From Salvelinus alpinus (taxonomy: Eukaryota > Chordata > Actinopteri > Salmoniformes > Salmonidae): 64,000 bases of DNA. Under the pieces are notes generated by a model, which saw only the letters and a list, made by a program, of their open reading frames with translations, made no database searches and had not been told where the DNA came from. Positions 11,761-24,210 of this stretch are shown here, piece after piece. A program made the position numbers and the translations under genes. The stretch is taken from positions 10,524,076 through 10,588,075 of the forward strand of contig NC_092099.1 of assembly GCF_045679555.1 (NCBI RefSeq), in the 5' to 3' direction. Each line of letters opens with the position of its first letter. Position 1 is the first letter of the stretch.

Positions 11761-12390
11761 ACGGAGTTGACAGTTGTATTTTTTTACAGTACAGGTTTTC
11801 GCTATAAATACACATAGATCCTATTGCCTGATATCAAGATTCGTAATGAATGCGTTATGGAGTCACCTATTATTATTATAATGTAGGTAAAATTATGATA
11901 AATAGCCTACTGCTGTTATCTTTGCAAGGATCATATTTTATGTATAACAAGTCCCATAGGTTATTATAATGCATTAAAAAAAATACAATATTAAAAAGTA
12001 TAATATTAGCGGCACATTAACGTTAGCCCACACCGCCACCCAGCTGCCACTACTTGCGGCACCCCTATCGGCATGTCTTGTATACCCTGTGGTTCCTGCC
12101 GCAGCATAAAAAATAGACGGTGCAGCGGTTCCAGCACAACTGCATAGGGCTTCTCTGTTAGCAATTCATAGGCTTACCTTATTATCCTCCATGGTTAAAG
12201 TCTATGGCTGGAGCCTAAGTTCCCATCATGTAAAACTTTACCAAGTGATTACCAAAGAGATAAACTAGCGCATTTTATACAGTTACTCAGCCAACGTCAT
12301 AATGTGAAAGAACTTTTACGTAATAAAACAACTTCAGGGAGGATCTGTCAATCAATGCGATCAGCGACGCAATACTGGATCCCCATACAT

Positions 12391-12787
12391 TTACATTTAA
12401 GTCATTTAGCAGACGCTCTTATCCAGAGCGACTTACAAATTGGTGCATTCACCTTATGATATCCAGTGGAACAACCACTTTACAATAGTGCATCTAACTC
12501 TTTTAAGGGGGGGGGGGGGTTAGAAGGATTACTTTATCCTATCCTAGGTATTCCTTAAAGAGGTGGGGTTTCAGGTGTCTCCGGAAGGTGGTGATTGACT
12601 CCGCTGACCTGGCGTCGTGAGGGAGTTTGTTCCACCATTGGGGTGCCAGAGCAGCGAACAGTTTTGACTGGGCTGAGCGGGAACTGTACTTCCTCAGAGG
12701 TAGGGAGGCGAGCAGGCCAGAGGTGGATGAACGCAGTGCCCTTGTTTGGGTGTAGGGCCTGATCAGAGCCTGAAGGTACGGAGGTGC
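12391..12787 (-). mobile_element. LINE 3' end, downstream half of a copy split by the retrovirus
   Basis: In reverse orientation this is the end of a LINE polymerase followed by the AAGTCGCTCTGGATAAGAG tail. The upstream half is at 23941-24210. The 11.1 kb retrovirus sits between them with CGTT duplicated on both sides. A 12-base G run lies at about 12510-12521. Confidence 0.75.
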
Positions 12788-12791
12788 CGTT

Positions 12792-13533
12792 TGTCGTGGA
12801 AAATCATTTCAAATACAACGCTTATCAGAACTTGTAAATTCAATCATGCTCTTTATTACAACTGTACAGCCCACTGGCATGTCCCCGCGGAACACACCCC
12901 GCGGAACACACACCGCGGAACACACACCGCGGAACACCCCTCCATTTCCCAGAGCCTTAGCTCCTATATTTATACACACATAGCACTATCTCCATCCCTT
13001 ATGCAAATGAAGTCTCCCTTCTCAAGTCATTCGCCACCACTATCCTCTAGTTCAAGCTTCCCGCTTGTTCACGCCCAATAACGCCCACATCTGCTCTCAG
13101 CTAGACTACAATGGTGGCCGGACCCTCCATCCTAGTGTGTCAGCAGATTCTGTGTCTCTTCCTTTCATCAATGTGTCAATGCACTTTGCCCCCATTGGAA
13201 TCAGCAGATTCAGCCCTATAGGCCTTCTTTTTAGAAGCAGCTGACTATGGATCCCTCTATCTTTAGTGTGTCAGCATAATGTGTCAATGTACTCTTTGTT
13301 TTGTTTGCCTTTATTGGAATCAGCAGATTCTGTCCTATAAACCTCTGTGTAGAAGCAGCTGACTATGAATCTCTTTATCATTAGTGTCAGGTCAGCAGAC
13401 CATGTGTTCTCTCCCTTTCATTAGTGTCAGGTCAGCAGACCATGTGTCTCCCTTTCATTACTGTGATCTATTTTTAATGTTCAGCCATTTTATACATCTA
13501 TGTGCTGTCCTATACATCTCATTTACTCCTACA
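12792..13533 (-). repeat. 3' LTR of the retrovirus
   Basis: 742 bp. It contains four copies of a ~14 bp CCGCGGAACACACA motif (about 12892-12940), a tandem GTGTCAGGTCAGCAGACCATG duplicate (about 13386-13445), a TATA-like TATAAATATA (reverse of 12965-12974) and a polyadenylation signal AATAAA (reverse of 12852-12857). It carries ten extra bases compared with the other LTR. Confidence 0.9.
12965..12974 (-). promoter_or_regulatory. LTR TATA-like box
   Basis: TATAAATATA on the minus strand, about 110 bases before the AATAAA signal at 12857-12852. This spacing fits a U3-R boundary in a short-R LTR. The equivalent in the upstream LTR is near 23378-23387. Confidence 0.5.
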
Positions 13534-14039
13534 AATCCCTCCTCTGGGGCTAATTAGCCACATAAATTATACAAACAAGACTTTGGGATAGTAAATGAGA
13601 ATACCTATGATAAACAAGAAAATACAAAAAATAAAAACAAAGTGAAGCAGATAAACCAACTAGACCAAACATCTCCAATGTGAAATAGGAGTAAAAGATC
13701 CAATCAGAAACAGTAAAGAAAACCTAACTAGACCAAACATCTCCAATTGTCATAAGAGTAAAAGATCAAATTAGGTATAAAAAATAAAAGATAATACAAT
13801 GAATATAATAATAAATTGAATATGAGAAAACAAAGACCTACATGCAGTGACAAAAGAAAATTGACACAACATCATTCTAAATTTAAGCATTTCAACATGA
13901 TCCTCCCTCGCAGACACCTCTCTAATAAAGTGATATCAATGATACCAACCTTTGTTTAGAAGATTAAGGACATGGTCCATAGACACTTGTAACCGGAATA
14001 CCCTCTGTTACCTAACATGTTTTTGAAATTAACCTAGTT

Positions 14040-16131
14040 TTTAGAAGGCATAACTAGTACCACTTGCACTTACGGCGCAAATGACACTGTTTGTGGACAT
14101 GTACAAGTAGACATTCATCTGAATTTGGGAATACAGCATATACAGGTAGACCATCCTTACGAAAATCATGGCAATCATAACCACCTCTCTGCACCACTCC
14201 ATGTAGACAATTTGGATTACCAAACGGGCAGTCTAGAGTCCACCAACCGCATTGCATGGCTATCCATTTTTGTCAGTATACTGGCCTGGTCTCCCAGGTA
14301 CAGGACTAATTATCACAGGAGGGTCAACTCTCCTTACAGACATCTGTTTAACTGTTGTCTGGACCACAAGTGTTTTTACCAAGGGTAAAACACAACAAAA
14401 TACAATACCCAGAGCCAATAACCCTCCTCCCAGCATAATAGCCATCCTAGCAAACATAGCTCCCCACTTTCCTAATGCTAGATCCAACCAGTCCCAAACA
14501 TGAGAGTCAAACCCAGCATTTGCCTTAACCTCTGCTCGTAGCCTGTCTATTTTGCCAAGTCATTTTACTGGTAGCCTGTACCTGTTCCCCCAACGCTGTT
14601 AGAGCCGAGTCAGTATAGTTAATGAATCTCTGTTGGTTATAATATATATAATTAATCCACTCTAAGTTTTTATGTGGTGTTATCCACAAAAATATAGATT
14701 CAAATCCTGATTTAACTTCATCTCTTGCCTTGAACTCTCGAGGTACACCTCTAGGCTGTCCAATTGTATCAAGGTATACCTCAGGGTCTTTCTCATACGC
14801 CCTTTTAACCCTAGGATTAACATAGTCATCATGGGGTGATTTAATAATGGTAACCTGTTGAATTGTTCTAACTAAGGCACAAAGACCAATCCATTCATTA
14901 TGCAATACATTCAACAGTTAGTTTCTGGATGTGTGGAAAGAACAATCAGCAATACCTCTGTCTTGATTTTTCAACATAGTAAGAGATGATGCAACCTGAG
15001 TTATTTTACCACACAACCCTTATCTATTCATTATCAACCCTTTATCATTATTTCTACGTACTCCTGTAGTCTCTAGCACCCAAATAGTATCACATTCTAC
15101 AGTAGTTTCCTACATCAATTCCTTCGGTGTCATGGCTGTAAAAACATTCATATTTTCCTTTAACCACGGTACCTCTGTCTAATTGAGGTACAGTTAATTC
15201 AGTTCTAATGTTATAGGCATCACAATCATTGTCTCCCAACATGGTCTTATTCAACATAGTTTTACCCCTAGTGCTTACCCAGAGCAAACCTATATTCTAT
15301 GTCACACAAGGGAATAGAATACTTTCTATTGGTATAATGGTCATTTTTCCAACTTACACAGTTTTTAAATGATGACAGTTCAGAGACTATTAAAAGATCA
15401 GACAAATGTGATTTTCTACACAAAATACAATTGTCCATTCTGTGTTTGTTTGCCATATACTTAGCCCATTTGTACCACTCGTTCTTCACTACTTCTTCTC
15501 GTGTGGTGTCCTTGAGTGGTTCTGATTCTGATATATCTAATTCTGTCGCTTTTACAATGTTCTTATCTTGAGGTAGATCATTAACTTTTATCAGAAAGTT
15601 CCAAATGTCAGTAAAAAACTCTCCTGACTCTGATGTCTCAGGATGCTTTGTGGGTACAGTGATCTGCTTGGTAAGGGAGGTCGATGTCATCTTAGCGGTA
15701 GCTACTGTGGTCGTCACAGCAGCCGCCACCCTTGTTGTTGTCACAGGTTCTTCCTGTTCAGGTGCAGGGGTAGGATCAATCTTAATGACCGTGGTGCTAC
15801 TCCCTTCGGTCACTGTTGTTCTTGTTATTTCAACTATTAATTCTTCACCTTCAACTGGTTCAATCTGATTCATGATGAGCACCCTCTCGTCTTTCTCTTT
15901 GATTAATGTCAGGTCACATCCTTTCGGGTCCCAAACGACTTGTCCATTTGTTTGGTGATGTGTCCATTCACAGAGGGCCATCTCCAGTAAGGGTTTGATC
16001 CTTATGATTGAGATAGACTTCAGTTCTCCTGCTTCTGTTATAAATTGAGGTGGAACAGAGATTCTAACCTTGTCAGTCTTTTTGGATTGTTCGGCTGATT
16101 CCTTTCTTCTCTTCCTGCTTCCACCATACAT
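14040..16131 (-). pseudogene. env: Retroviral envelope gene, broken
   Basis: The first open stretch (16131-15268, 287 codons) begins with a basic leader (MYGGSRKRRK) and holds a CXXC motif (CILC) near its end, as in surface subunits with a disulphide-exchange motif. It then shifts frame near 15280. Further pieces follow in other frames: 15287-15090, 14914-14525 and 14487-14260. The 14914-14525 piece contains a furin-type RVKR site and a heptad helix ending MTWQNRQA, characteristic of a transmembrane subunit. The 14487-14260 piece has a hydrophobic membrane anchor (MLGGGLLALGIVFCCVLPLV). At least three frame breaks or stops prevent a full product. Length and order fit a gamma-type env. Not functional as it stands. 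Confidence 0.75.
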
Positions 16132-16605
16132 CTTGATTGTGCATTAGTCTGTTGTTTCTATACTAGCATTCACTGTTACTTCTGTTATGTCAATGTCATT
16201 ATTCTTTTGTTGTTCTAACTTCAATTGTCTGTAAAGGAGACCATTCAAAAGTTTAAAAGTCAATTGTGGGGAATCCCCATTTTCTTCAGCTTGCAGGACT
16301 TTTCCTCCTCTTTCTTCACCTGAGGCTCCCTCCTCAGGCCGGACTTAACTTCCATCTGGAAGGTTTCAATTTTTAGAGAAAAGATCTTCTCATTCTGTTC
16401 CTTGTGAGGCCTCTCCTCCTCTTATGGGTGCATTAGTCAGTGCACTTGTCGTATTTTGACTTTCACTTCATTTGCTGTTTTCTTGGCTCCTCCCTGGCGT
16501 CTCAATCGTTTCCGCTGCTCCTGCTCCCTCCGGGCTCCCTCCTGGTGAATCAGCATCCTCTGTGTCCTCATCTATATGTGGTTGTATCCTTCTCTCTGTT
16601 GGGAC

Positions 16606-16800
16606 TCAGCTGCAGTGGTTCAGATGGTACCACGTCTGGCTTCCTTTCACTTGGACGGCCGTTCTTGTTGCTTTGGCCACCTCCTAGGGTCCTTCTCTCC
16701 TCGGTTGATCCCACTTCCTCCGGAACACTCGAACGTAGACTAGATCTCCTGGTATCACTGTAAGAGGTCCTTCTGGTCCCCTTGGATCATCAGATGCGGA
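16606..16800 (-). pseudogene. Integrase C-terminal remnant of pol
   Basis: One frame reads VRVFRRKWDQPRREGP, an in-frame TAG (16686-16684), then EVAKATRTAVQVKGS and TWYHLNHC before a stop at 16608-16606. This is the SH3-like end of a gammaretroviral-type integrase. It is the only recognisable pol piece, lying 475 bases upstream of the env start as expected for a pol-env junction. Confidence 0.75.
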
Positions 16801-19800
16801 ACCTCTCGTCCTGGTTCAGGTTTCTGCCTTCTTTCTGTGAGGCATTCATACTTAGAGACTTATGGCCTCTGTTCTATGATTGCACCATACATCCTCTTAC
16901 TTCCATCACTCATCACACAACAAACTGACATTCCAGCTGAAGCTGGCGAACCCCTCTCCTTCTGTTTTCCTAAACATAAGACTTGGAAAACAACAGACAA
17001 AACATAACAGCATTGACAATGTTATGTGTTATGCATAAATATATTCATGCAAACTGAAATCTGAGACCATGACAATTCCCACTCTCTCTTTACCTGACTC
17101 TATGCCTCCAGGATACTTTTCTGCTGGACTCCACAAAAATAAAAGCCCTAAAAAGCTTCCTCATGCTTCCACCCAGTCTTCCCCTTTCGGCCCCAGGTTC
17201 TGAGAGGTGTTCCCAAATCATGTAATTTTTTACTTAGTTTCCCATCTGCTCCATTTCAACTGATAATCATGTGCATAACCTACAATTAACATTATCTCTT
17301 CTTGAATTAATTCAACACTGTTTATGCTTTCATATCAATCCCTTTAACATGTTTGTTTAGAGTATAATATCCTATCATCTATTCTTTTTCAAATGATGTA
17401 TTAAAAAATGAAACAAGTAACCTCCAAACTCAACCCAGTATGTCTAAAGTGGAATCTAGTCTCTCTCTCTCTCTCTCTGATTCCACGTCCTCTGTCATGG
17501 TGTTTTCAAGCTCACCCCTTATTCAGCTGGACCTCACTTCTCGTGAGACTTATGTACCCACCAAAGAGAGACATGAAGAATTTTACCACTGCAGTGTTGT
17601 AAGAAGTATACCACCAGCCTGGTGTATCTTGATGTACACTCAATCTCCAGAATGCAGCCCAAGCCCTTCCATTTCTGGCTGTTTTTTCCTGAGGACATAC
17701 ACACTAACACATGGGTTATTCCCTGACAACAGACTTCCTTCTTATAGCAAGATCACTAAATCTTAATTTTTAATAACAGCCCTATGTAAACATTCTGCCT
17801 CAATACCTGGCCTCCTGCCACAGAAATATTCATAATGATAGTTAAATGATGGTCCCTACGGCAACTGCTGTAAAATAACATGTAATCAGTCAAGCGTCTT
17901 CCAGTTGGAAGAATATCCAATCCTAACAAAACTATGTCATAAGTTTCTTAAACTTTTGCTCTAATGTTCAAAATGCCACCACTTATTCTTTTTACCATAT
18001 CTTTAGATATGTGAATTGTTCTATTTACTTTTAGAATTGTCCCTATATTTTACACAGCCAGCTGTCTTTCCTTTTCTGTGAATTATCTCTATTTTTATAC
18101 ATATTTCTAGAAATAACACCCCTTTACTACCATTACCTTCATTTATAAGTCCCCTAACCCATAACTGCCATTGTTTGATACATACTTAAAACATCCTTAA
18201 GTCAATTTATATATCATTTATATCAGTCCCTCCTCAGGAACATATACACAACCTTATGTTCCTCAAAACAAAAATAAATTGACCAAACGAGAAAAAGAGA
18301 AAAAAAATAAAAATAAAATTATAATAATTATTGCACATGTGCAATATTATCACTATTTGTAAAGAAATGAAACCTGGAGAAAACATCCATCCGTGTCATT
18401 CTATGCCCAAGTTATTGTTGGTCTCTTTCTTCTTCATTCATGGGTATCTTCGCACAACAGACTACCTTTTTATTCAATTAAACATTACATTTTATCATTC
18501 CAATTCCAATGACATTATAAAACGAAAGAAACAAAAAACCTTTAATCTAAAATTCTGTAAGTTTTGTCAACCACCTTGTCTCAGGATTAGTTTCCAGAGC
18601 TTCCCTAGGCCTATTAACGTTAAACAGTTCTATATCCAAATAACTAAACAGTTCTTTTTGAAATACTTTTCCCAATCCAATATTCAGGATAACAGTCCTT
18701 AGTGTTACCTTTAACTCAAATATGACCTCATCTATTCAATACACATCATCCCTTTAATAATTAACATTTATACTAAACACTTTAAATACCAGTACTATCT
18801 ATTTTCCCAATAGCCCTTTTGTCTCAGTTTCTCTCATGAGTGGCCTGATAATAAAAAGGTCAGTACCCCAATTCCTTTAAGTCATTATTCTCCCAACAAA
18901 TATAATGTCATTTCAGCATGTCTTTTTTAGATACAGTTCACAGGTCATCAGACACAGTTGTCCCTCACTATTCAGCCGGTTAGGGTGGGTTTGAGCTCCA
19001 CACCCACTTGTAGTGATATTCTCTCCCATGCCTTAAAGCATTCTGACGTCACCTTCTATGATAACTCCCTTATTCCACCAGTGTTCTCTCAGATGAATTA
19101 TAGATGATGTTTTTATCAACAAAACCCTTACAGAAACCCACACTCCAATAAACCCTTTAGAATAACTTTCAACACTTTTTATATGCATAATGAACAAAAC
19201 ACATTTGTGTATTCCCCCAAAGACCATAACCCCAAAGAACTGATAGTTTTACCTATGAACCCATGTTATATCGAAAATAAAAATTAAAATAAACCTATTC
19301 GAATAACTTATTCAATTTAAGGGTACAACTCTTCATAATTTTCCCAGGGACATAATAGATTTTCAAAGTAATTATACAGTTTGAATAGAGTCTGGTGTCT
19401 TAAACATTTTATAAGTATATCCCACCTGTTCCAACAATTTCTAGTAAAAGGTGATCAGTCTTTCACAAGAAATTCCTAGGATTCAGGGCATTTTGACACC
19501 ATTAATATGTTTCCACTCCCCCTTTCTTTAGGAGCAACTTAAATACATTTTTCAAAACATGTTCATCCTTTTGCATACCCAATTTGAAACTGAATTGGAA
19601 AAAACCCTTCCAATATATCTACTAATGCATATTCATTCCCAGTACATGGTGTACTCACTAGTGAATCATAAGCCAATAATCGCAAAGGGACTGGACTCAC
19701 TCATCCAGAACTCCATGTTTTAGCCTTATCCAGATATTTTTATTTTTAAAGCGGCTGACTTTAATTAACTGCTTTCCACAGTAATGCAGTCTCCAATGAC

Positions 19801-20722
19801 ATTGTTGATCAGAGAAGATTAAAAAACCCTTTTTTTCCCTTATTCTTTCTGGAAAAGAAAGTGTACATATTGTTAATATTCACAACGTTACCTTTTAGTC
19901 AGCAAACCAATCATTTTACTTAACCATAGATTTTATTCTAAAGCGTCTTTAACAGTTCCAGAGAATTGTGGTATAGAATGTCTAACAATTAAAATTCCAT
20001 CGTTATTTTACTAGATGTCAAACGTGATCTAATACTTCTTCTTGACCACATATAAACTGTAATCTCTATGAAACACTCATTGTTCGCTCAGAGACTATAC
20101 ACCGACAAGTAAAAAATTCCATTCTCACTAACCTCAAACCAATTAGTTGTTTGTTATTTTGACAAGGATATAAACTCTTGTATAGCGGCATTTCCTACTA
20201 CCGCACTAAGTTCTAATGTCACATTACACTAATTTTCCCATACCCGATATACCTATATCCAGAACAGAGAGCTATTTTCTTATTGGTTCTTAGATCTTGT
20301 CAATAGTTCTGCCAATCACCCGCACGTCTGCGAGGACTAGAGGAACCACACACACAACCTCATCGCAATGTATTTTCTGATGATAGAATGTTGACATCAG
20401 AACGCCTACAAATCGAGCTTCACATTTTGGTCCCATGCGACTATTTATTTATTTATTTTTCCTAAATACTCCCATGTATTTCTACACCTTTTATTTACTA
20501 TTTTTCCGAGGTAGAGCCAATCTCCTTTCCAATTAATAATTCATTTGTCACATCACTTAATTTCTTTTATCGAAGCCTACTCTATACAGTACATACATTA
20601 TTTCTGAATACTACAGATTACTTAATGTCTTATTCTAGTACAGTACTTCAAATATCACTGTTTTTTTCCCTTTACAGATATCATTATTTATTCATTTGGT
20701 TTGTTGTTACAGTTCTAATCAA

Positions 20723-20895
20723 TTTTTAAGATTACATTTACGTTACATTTAAGTCATTTAGCAGATGCTCTTATCCAGAGCGACTTACAAATTGGAAAGT
20801 TCATACATATTCATCCTGGTCCCCCCGTGGGAATTGAACACTCAACCCAGGCGTTGCAAGCACCATGCTCTACCAACTGAGCCACACAGGTCCAC
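20723..20895 (-). mobile_element. tRNA-derived SINE inside the retrovirus
   Basis: Reverse strand reads GGCTCAGTTGGTAGAGCATG (A box) then GAGTGTTCAATTCCCAC (B box region), and ends in the AAGTCGCTCTGGATAAGAG tail shared with the LINE at 12391. It is a short salmonid tRNA SINE. Confidence 0.75.
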
Positions 20896-22027
20896 TGCCC
20901 GCTCCGTTAAGATCTCTATCTAACGTCTTACTATTACCTATATTTATTTATTTTGTCTCTACTTTCTTACCTCTTCTCCATATTCTTATTGTTTGATCCT
21001 ATGGTCAATTTACTAGTGAGTCAAGCCACCCCTGTTCTCCTTTTTATCCTGGCCACTCCATTTTGCACCGCTGTCTACCCTGCAGGCTATTTTTAGACCG
21101 TAGCTTCTGTAGACACAGAGTGATCGACGGCCTGTTTTTTCCTCTTCCTTGTTACACCGTTCGTGAATCCTTAATCTGTCCTGAATTTCACTATTTATCA
21201 CTATTTATCTTAACTAACCTAGATTCGTTTTTAACTTTATAGTACAATTTCATTTTATCAACGATTCTACTTTCTGTTTTGTTACCACACTGTTCTATTC
21301 ATATTATACTATTCGGTTAACTCCTCTTTAATTATTTTTATTCATTATTTATTTTGATACCTTTTTAGTAATTTTACTATGGTCGCTTACTACTTTATCA
21401 CATCAGTGTTTTTATCCTTGCTTATAACTTATTTTACTTCGATGTTTCTTAACTTCTTTCCCTCTGCCTAATAGCAGTTAACGACACCCTTCATCAACTC
21501 TACTCTGTCACAGGAGAGCTGCGCGCTCCCTCTCCTGGACGTTCTGCCTACACGCACATAACCTGTCCTATCTTTCTTCCTAATGTTCTATCTTTACACA
21601 GATCCACTCATTTCTTACAACATTTTCATTCATCCTTTTTATTTTTCATCTGTTCATTCAATCCCTTTGTTTTTACCTCAAAACAACTTAGTCTTTCTTT
21701 ATTGACTTAATTCACTTCCTCCTACATAAGCCTAGACTGCTAAGATTTCTACAATATGACGAGACTACTGTCTAATCGGATCAGCTTGTCTTCATATCCT
21801 ATTCAACCCCCAATACTTATCTTTTCTTCTATTATTAGAGTAGTATTGTGGCGTGACCTACTGAATTACCAAACCCTGGTAGCTAGACAGAGCGGTTTTT
21901 TATTCGCAGGATTTCTTTTGCATTTGAACGCCGCACAATCGGGCCAACGTTTTTCCTGCACCTACTACTTCACCCATACAGTCCTCCTTTCAGAGCGGAA
22001 ACTATGAATATTTATTTAACTACTGAT

Positions 22028-22252
22028 TTATGTTTTGACCGTATAAGTTACTTTTGCAGTTGAACGCCGCACAATCGGGCCAACGTTTTCCTACAACCTA
22101 CTGATTTATGCTTTGACCGTATAAGTTACTTTTGCAGTTGAACGCTGCACAATCGGGCTAACGTTTTCCTACAACCTACTGATTTATGCTTTGACCGTAT
22201 AAGCTACTTTTGCAGTTGAACGCCGCACAATCGGGCTAACGTTTTCCCTGCC
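22028..22252. repeat. 78 bp tandem repeat, about three units
   Basis: TGAACGCCGCACAATCGGGC or a near copy starts at 22061, 22139 and 22217, exactly 78 bases apart, with GACCGTATAAGTTACTTTTG between. A related but divergent unit is at about 21922. It lies in what would be the 5' leader region of the retrovirus. Confidence 0.8.
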
Positions 22253-23183
22253 TTCTAAATATTTCACCCGTTCAGTCCTTCTTTCAAAGCGGTAACCATG
22301 AAATATTTATTTAACTACTAAATATTCACCAACAGACCCTTCTGCCGCGACGTGAATATCCCACCCAAGCAGACCTTTTTAAAAATGTTCCTTTTTTAAA
22401 GAGCGGTATCATGGCTTCCTAACTACTTATTTATGCAGTTCTCTGTTATCTCTAGAGCCGTTATTCATAAGTAACCTGTCCAAGCATTCCTTCTACTAAT
22501 TTTATTGAAGAGGTATCACAGGATTTTCTACCTACATTATCTGTTTTGACCGTATGGGCTGCTAGTTGTAGCCCTGCGCCTGAGCCCAGCCGCTCAACTA
22601 GAGAGTACAAACAGTCGCGCCGATCAGCCCACACAAGGCTGCTCAAAATGAATGGTCCGACGAGAGGGGCAGTCCGAATCACACACACCCGACACGAGTC
22701 GCCCGCTCAGGTTGACTGAGGTGTGTTTACGCACATCCCAAAACAGATCCTGATACGGTCGAACCCGGCCAAGCAGAATCAGACGGAACAACTCCCCCAA
22801 TCAAACCAGACACATGAACCTGTCTCGAGCAGTCCAACCAGAACAAATGCCCGCTCCCCCCAGCCAAACACCCGACACAAGCAAAGTTCACAGTTCCAGT
22901 TCACTCAATCTCTAGACATGCGCATTCATACAAAACCCAAACTCACACATGCATGCACATTTATTTGAATTCAAAAGTTCTTTCGTTTTTGTCGTTTTTA
23001 GGAAATTTGAGAGAGAGACCTACATGACATTCCTCCCGCTGAGACAGGACTCTGAAGCAATCTACACAAACATTTCAACTATTGTAAGAACATGCTTACC
23101 TCATATAGTTGGGTGGCCACCTCTGTTTGTTAGATTGTCCAAAGAACCCGTCATCAGCCAAGAACGTCCCCGTCCCTGTCACT

Positions 23184-23201
23184 CCTGGACCAGCTCGCCA
23201 A
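23184..23201 (-). other. Candidate primer-binding site
   Basis: TGGCGAGCTGGTCCAGGA begins three bases after the 5' LTR end and starts with TGG, complementary to a tRNA CCA end. I cannot name the tRNA with confidence. Confidence 0.4.
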
Positions 23202-23204
23202 ATA

Positions 23205-23936
23205 TGTCGTGGAAAATCATTTCAAATACAACGCTTATCAGAACTTGTAAATTCAATCATGCTCTTTATTACAACTGTACAGCCCACTGGCATGTCCCCG
23301 CGGAACACACCCCGCGGAACACACACCGCGGAACACACACCGCGGAACACCCCTCCATTTCCCAGAGCCTTAGCTCCTATATTTATACACACATAGCACT
23401 ATCTCCATCCCTTATGCAAATGAAGTCTCCCTTCTCAAGTCATTCGCCACCACTATCCTCTAGTTCAAGCTTCCCGCTTGTTCACGCCCACATCTGCTCT
23501 CAGCTAGACTACAATGGTGGCCGGACCCTCCATCCTAGTGTGTCAGCAGATTCTGTGTCTCTTCCTTTCATCAATGTGTCAATGCACTTTGCCCCCATTG
23601 GAATCAGCAGATTCAGCCCTATAGGCCTTCTTTTTAGAAGCAGCTGACTATGGATCCCTCTATCTTTAGTGTGTCAGCATAATGTGTCAATGTACTCTTT
23701 GTTTTGTTTGCCTTTATTGGAATCAGCAGATTCTGTCCTATAAACCTCTGTGTAGAAGCAGCTGACTATGAATCTCTTTATCATTAGTGTCAGGTCAGCA
23801 GACCATGTGTTCTCTCCCTTTCATTAGTGTCAGGTCAGCAGACCATGTGTCTCCCTTTCATTACTGTGATCTATTTTTAATGTTCAGCCATTTTATACAT
23901 CTATGTGCTGTCCTATACATCTCATTTACTCCTACA
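23205..23936 (-). repeat. 5' LTR of the retrovirus
   Basis: 732 bp, identical by eye to the LTR at 12792-13533 except for a 10 bp deletion. The TATA-like signal is the reverse of about 23378-23387 and the AATAAA signal the reverse of 23265-23270. Transcription would run towards lower coordinates. Confidence 0.9.
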
Positions 23937-23940
23937 CGTT

Positions 23941-24210
23941 CCCCTCACAGCTCCGTAGGCAAGCACCATGGTCTTGTAGCGGATGCGAGCTTCAACTGGA
24001 AGCCAGTGGAGAGAGCGGAGGAGCGGGGTGACGTGAGAGAACTTGGGAAAGTTGAACACCAGACGGGCTGCGGCGTTCTGGATGAGTTGTAGGGGTTTAA
24101 TGGCACAGGCAGGGAGCCCAGCCAACAGCGAGTTGCAGTAATCCAGACGGGAGATGACAAGTGCCTGGATTAGGACCTGCGCCGCTTCCTGCGTGAGGCA
24201 GGGTCGTACC
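23941..24210 (-). mobile_element. LINE polymerase fragment, upstream half of the split copy
   Basis: Minus-strand translation reads VISRLDYCNSLLAGLP, LQLIQNAAARLVF and SLHWLPVEARIRYKT, the conserved C-terminal region of L2-like fish LINE polymerases, continuing after the retrovirus at 12787. It is 5' truncated. Confidence 0.8.

Larger units (their letters stand above)
16810..23204 (-). other. Non-coding interior of the retrovirus
   Basis: About 6.4 kb, AT-rich, with no open frame on the minus strand above ~75 codons and no gag or polymerase motif that I can find. It contains a CT-rich run (17458-17479), a SINE (20723-20895) and a 78 bp tandem array (about 22028-22252). Origin is unknown: heavily decayed gag-pol, or replacement by unrelated sequence. 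Confidence 0.55.
12792..23936 (-). mobile_element. Endogenous retrovirus, young, defective, with two LTRs
   Basis: An 11,145 bp provirus in reverse orientation bounded by the 4 bp duplication CGTT (12788-12791 and 23937-23940). LTRs are 12792-13533 and 23205-23936, begin TG and end CA in the sense of transcription, and differ by a single 10 bp indel near 13077. A purine-rich tract (AGAGGAGGGATT) precedes the 3' LTR at about 13534-13548. A possible primer-binding site (TGGCGAGCTGGTCCAGGA) follows the 5' LTR at about 23201-23184. Only the end of integrase (about 16800-16606) and a broken env (about 16131-14040) are recognisable. The 6.4 kb between the primer site and the integrase tail shows no gag or pol. 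The 4 bp duplication, the integrase tail and the env layout suggest a gamma- or epsilon-like retrovirus; this is an inference. It was probably mobilised in trans. Confidence 0.85.

Noticed and set aside
12892-12940. Short regular repeats in the LTR resembling a CRISPR-like or minisatellite array
   Set aside because: Four ~14 bp units without spacers inside a retroviral LTR in a vertebrate genome; a simple LTR duplication explains them.
15605-15868. Plus-strand Val/Ser/Thr-rich frames in the env region
   Set aside because: Antisense of the Thr-rich part of the envelope open frame.
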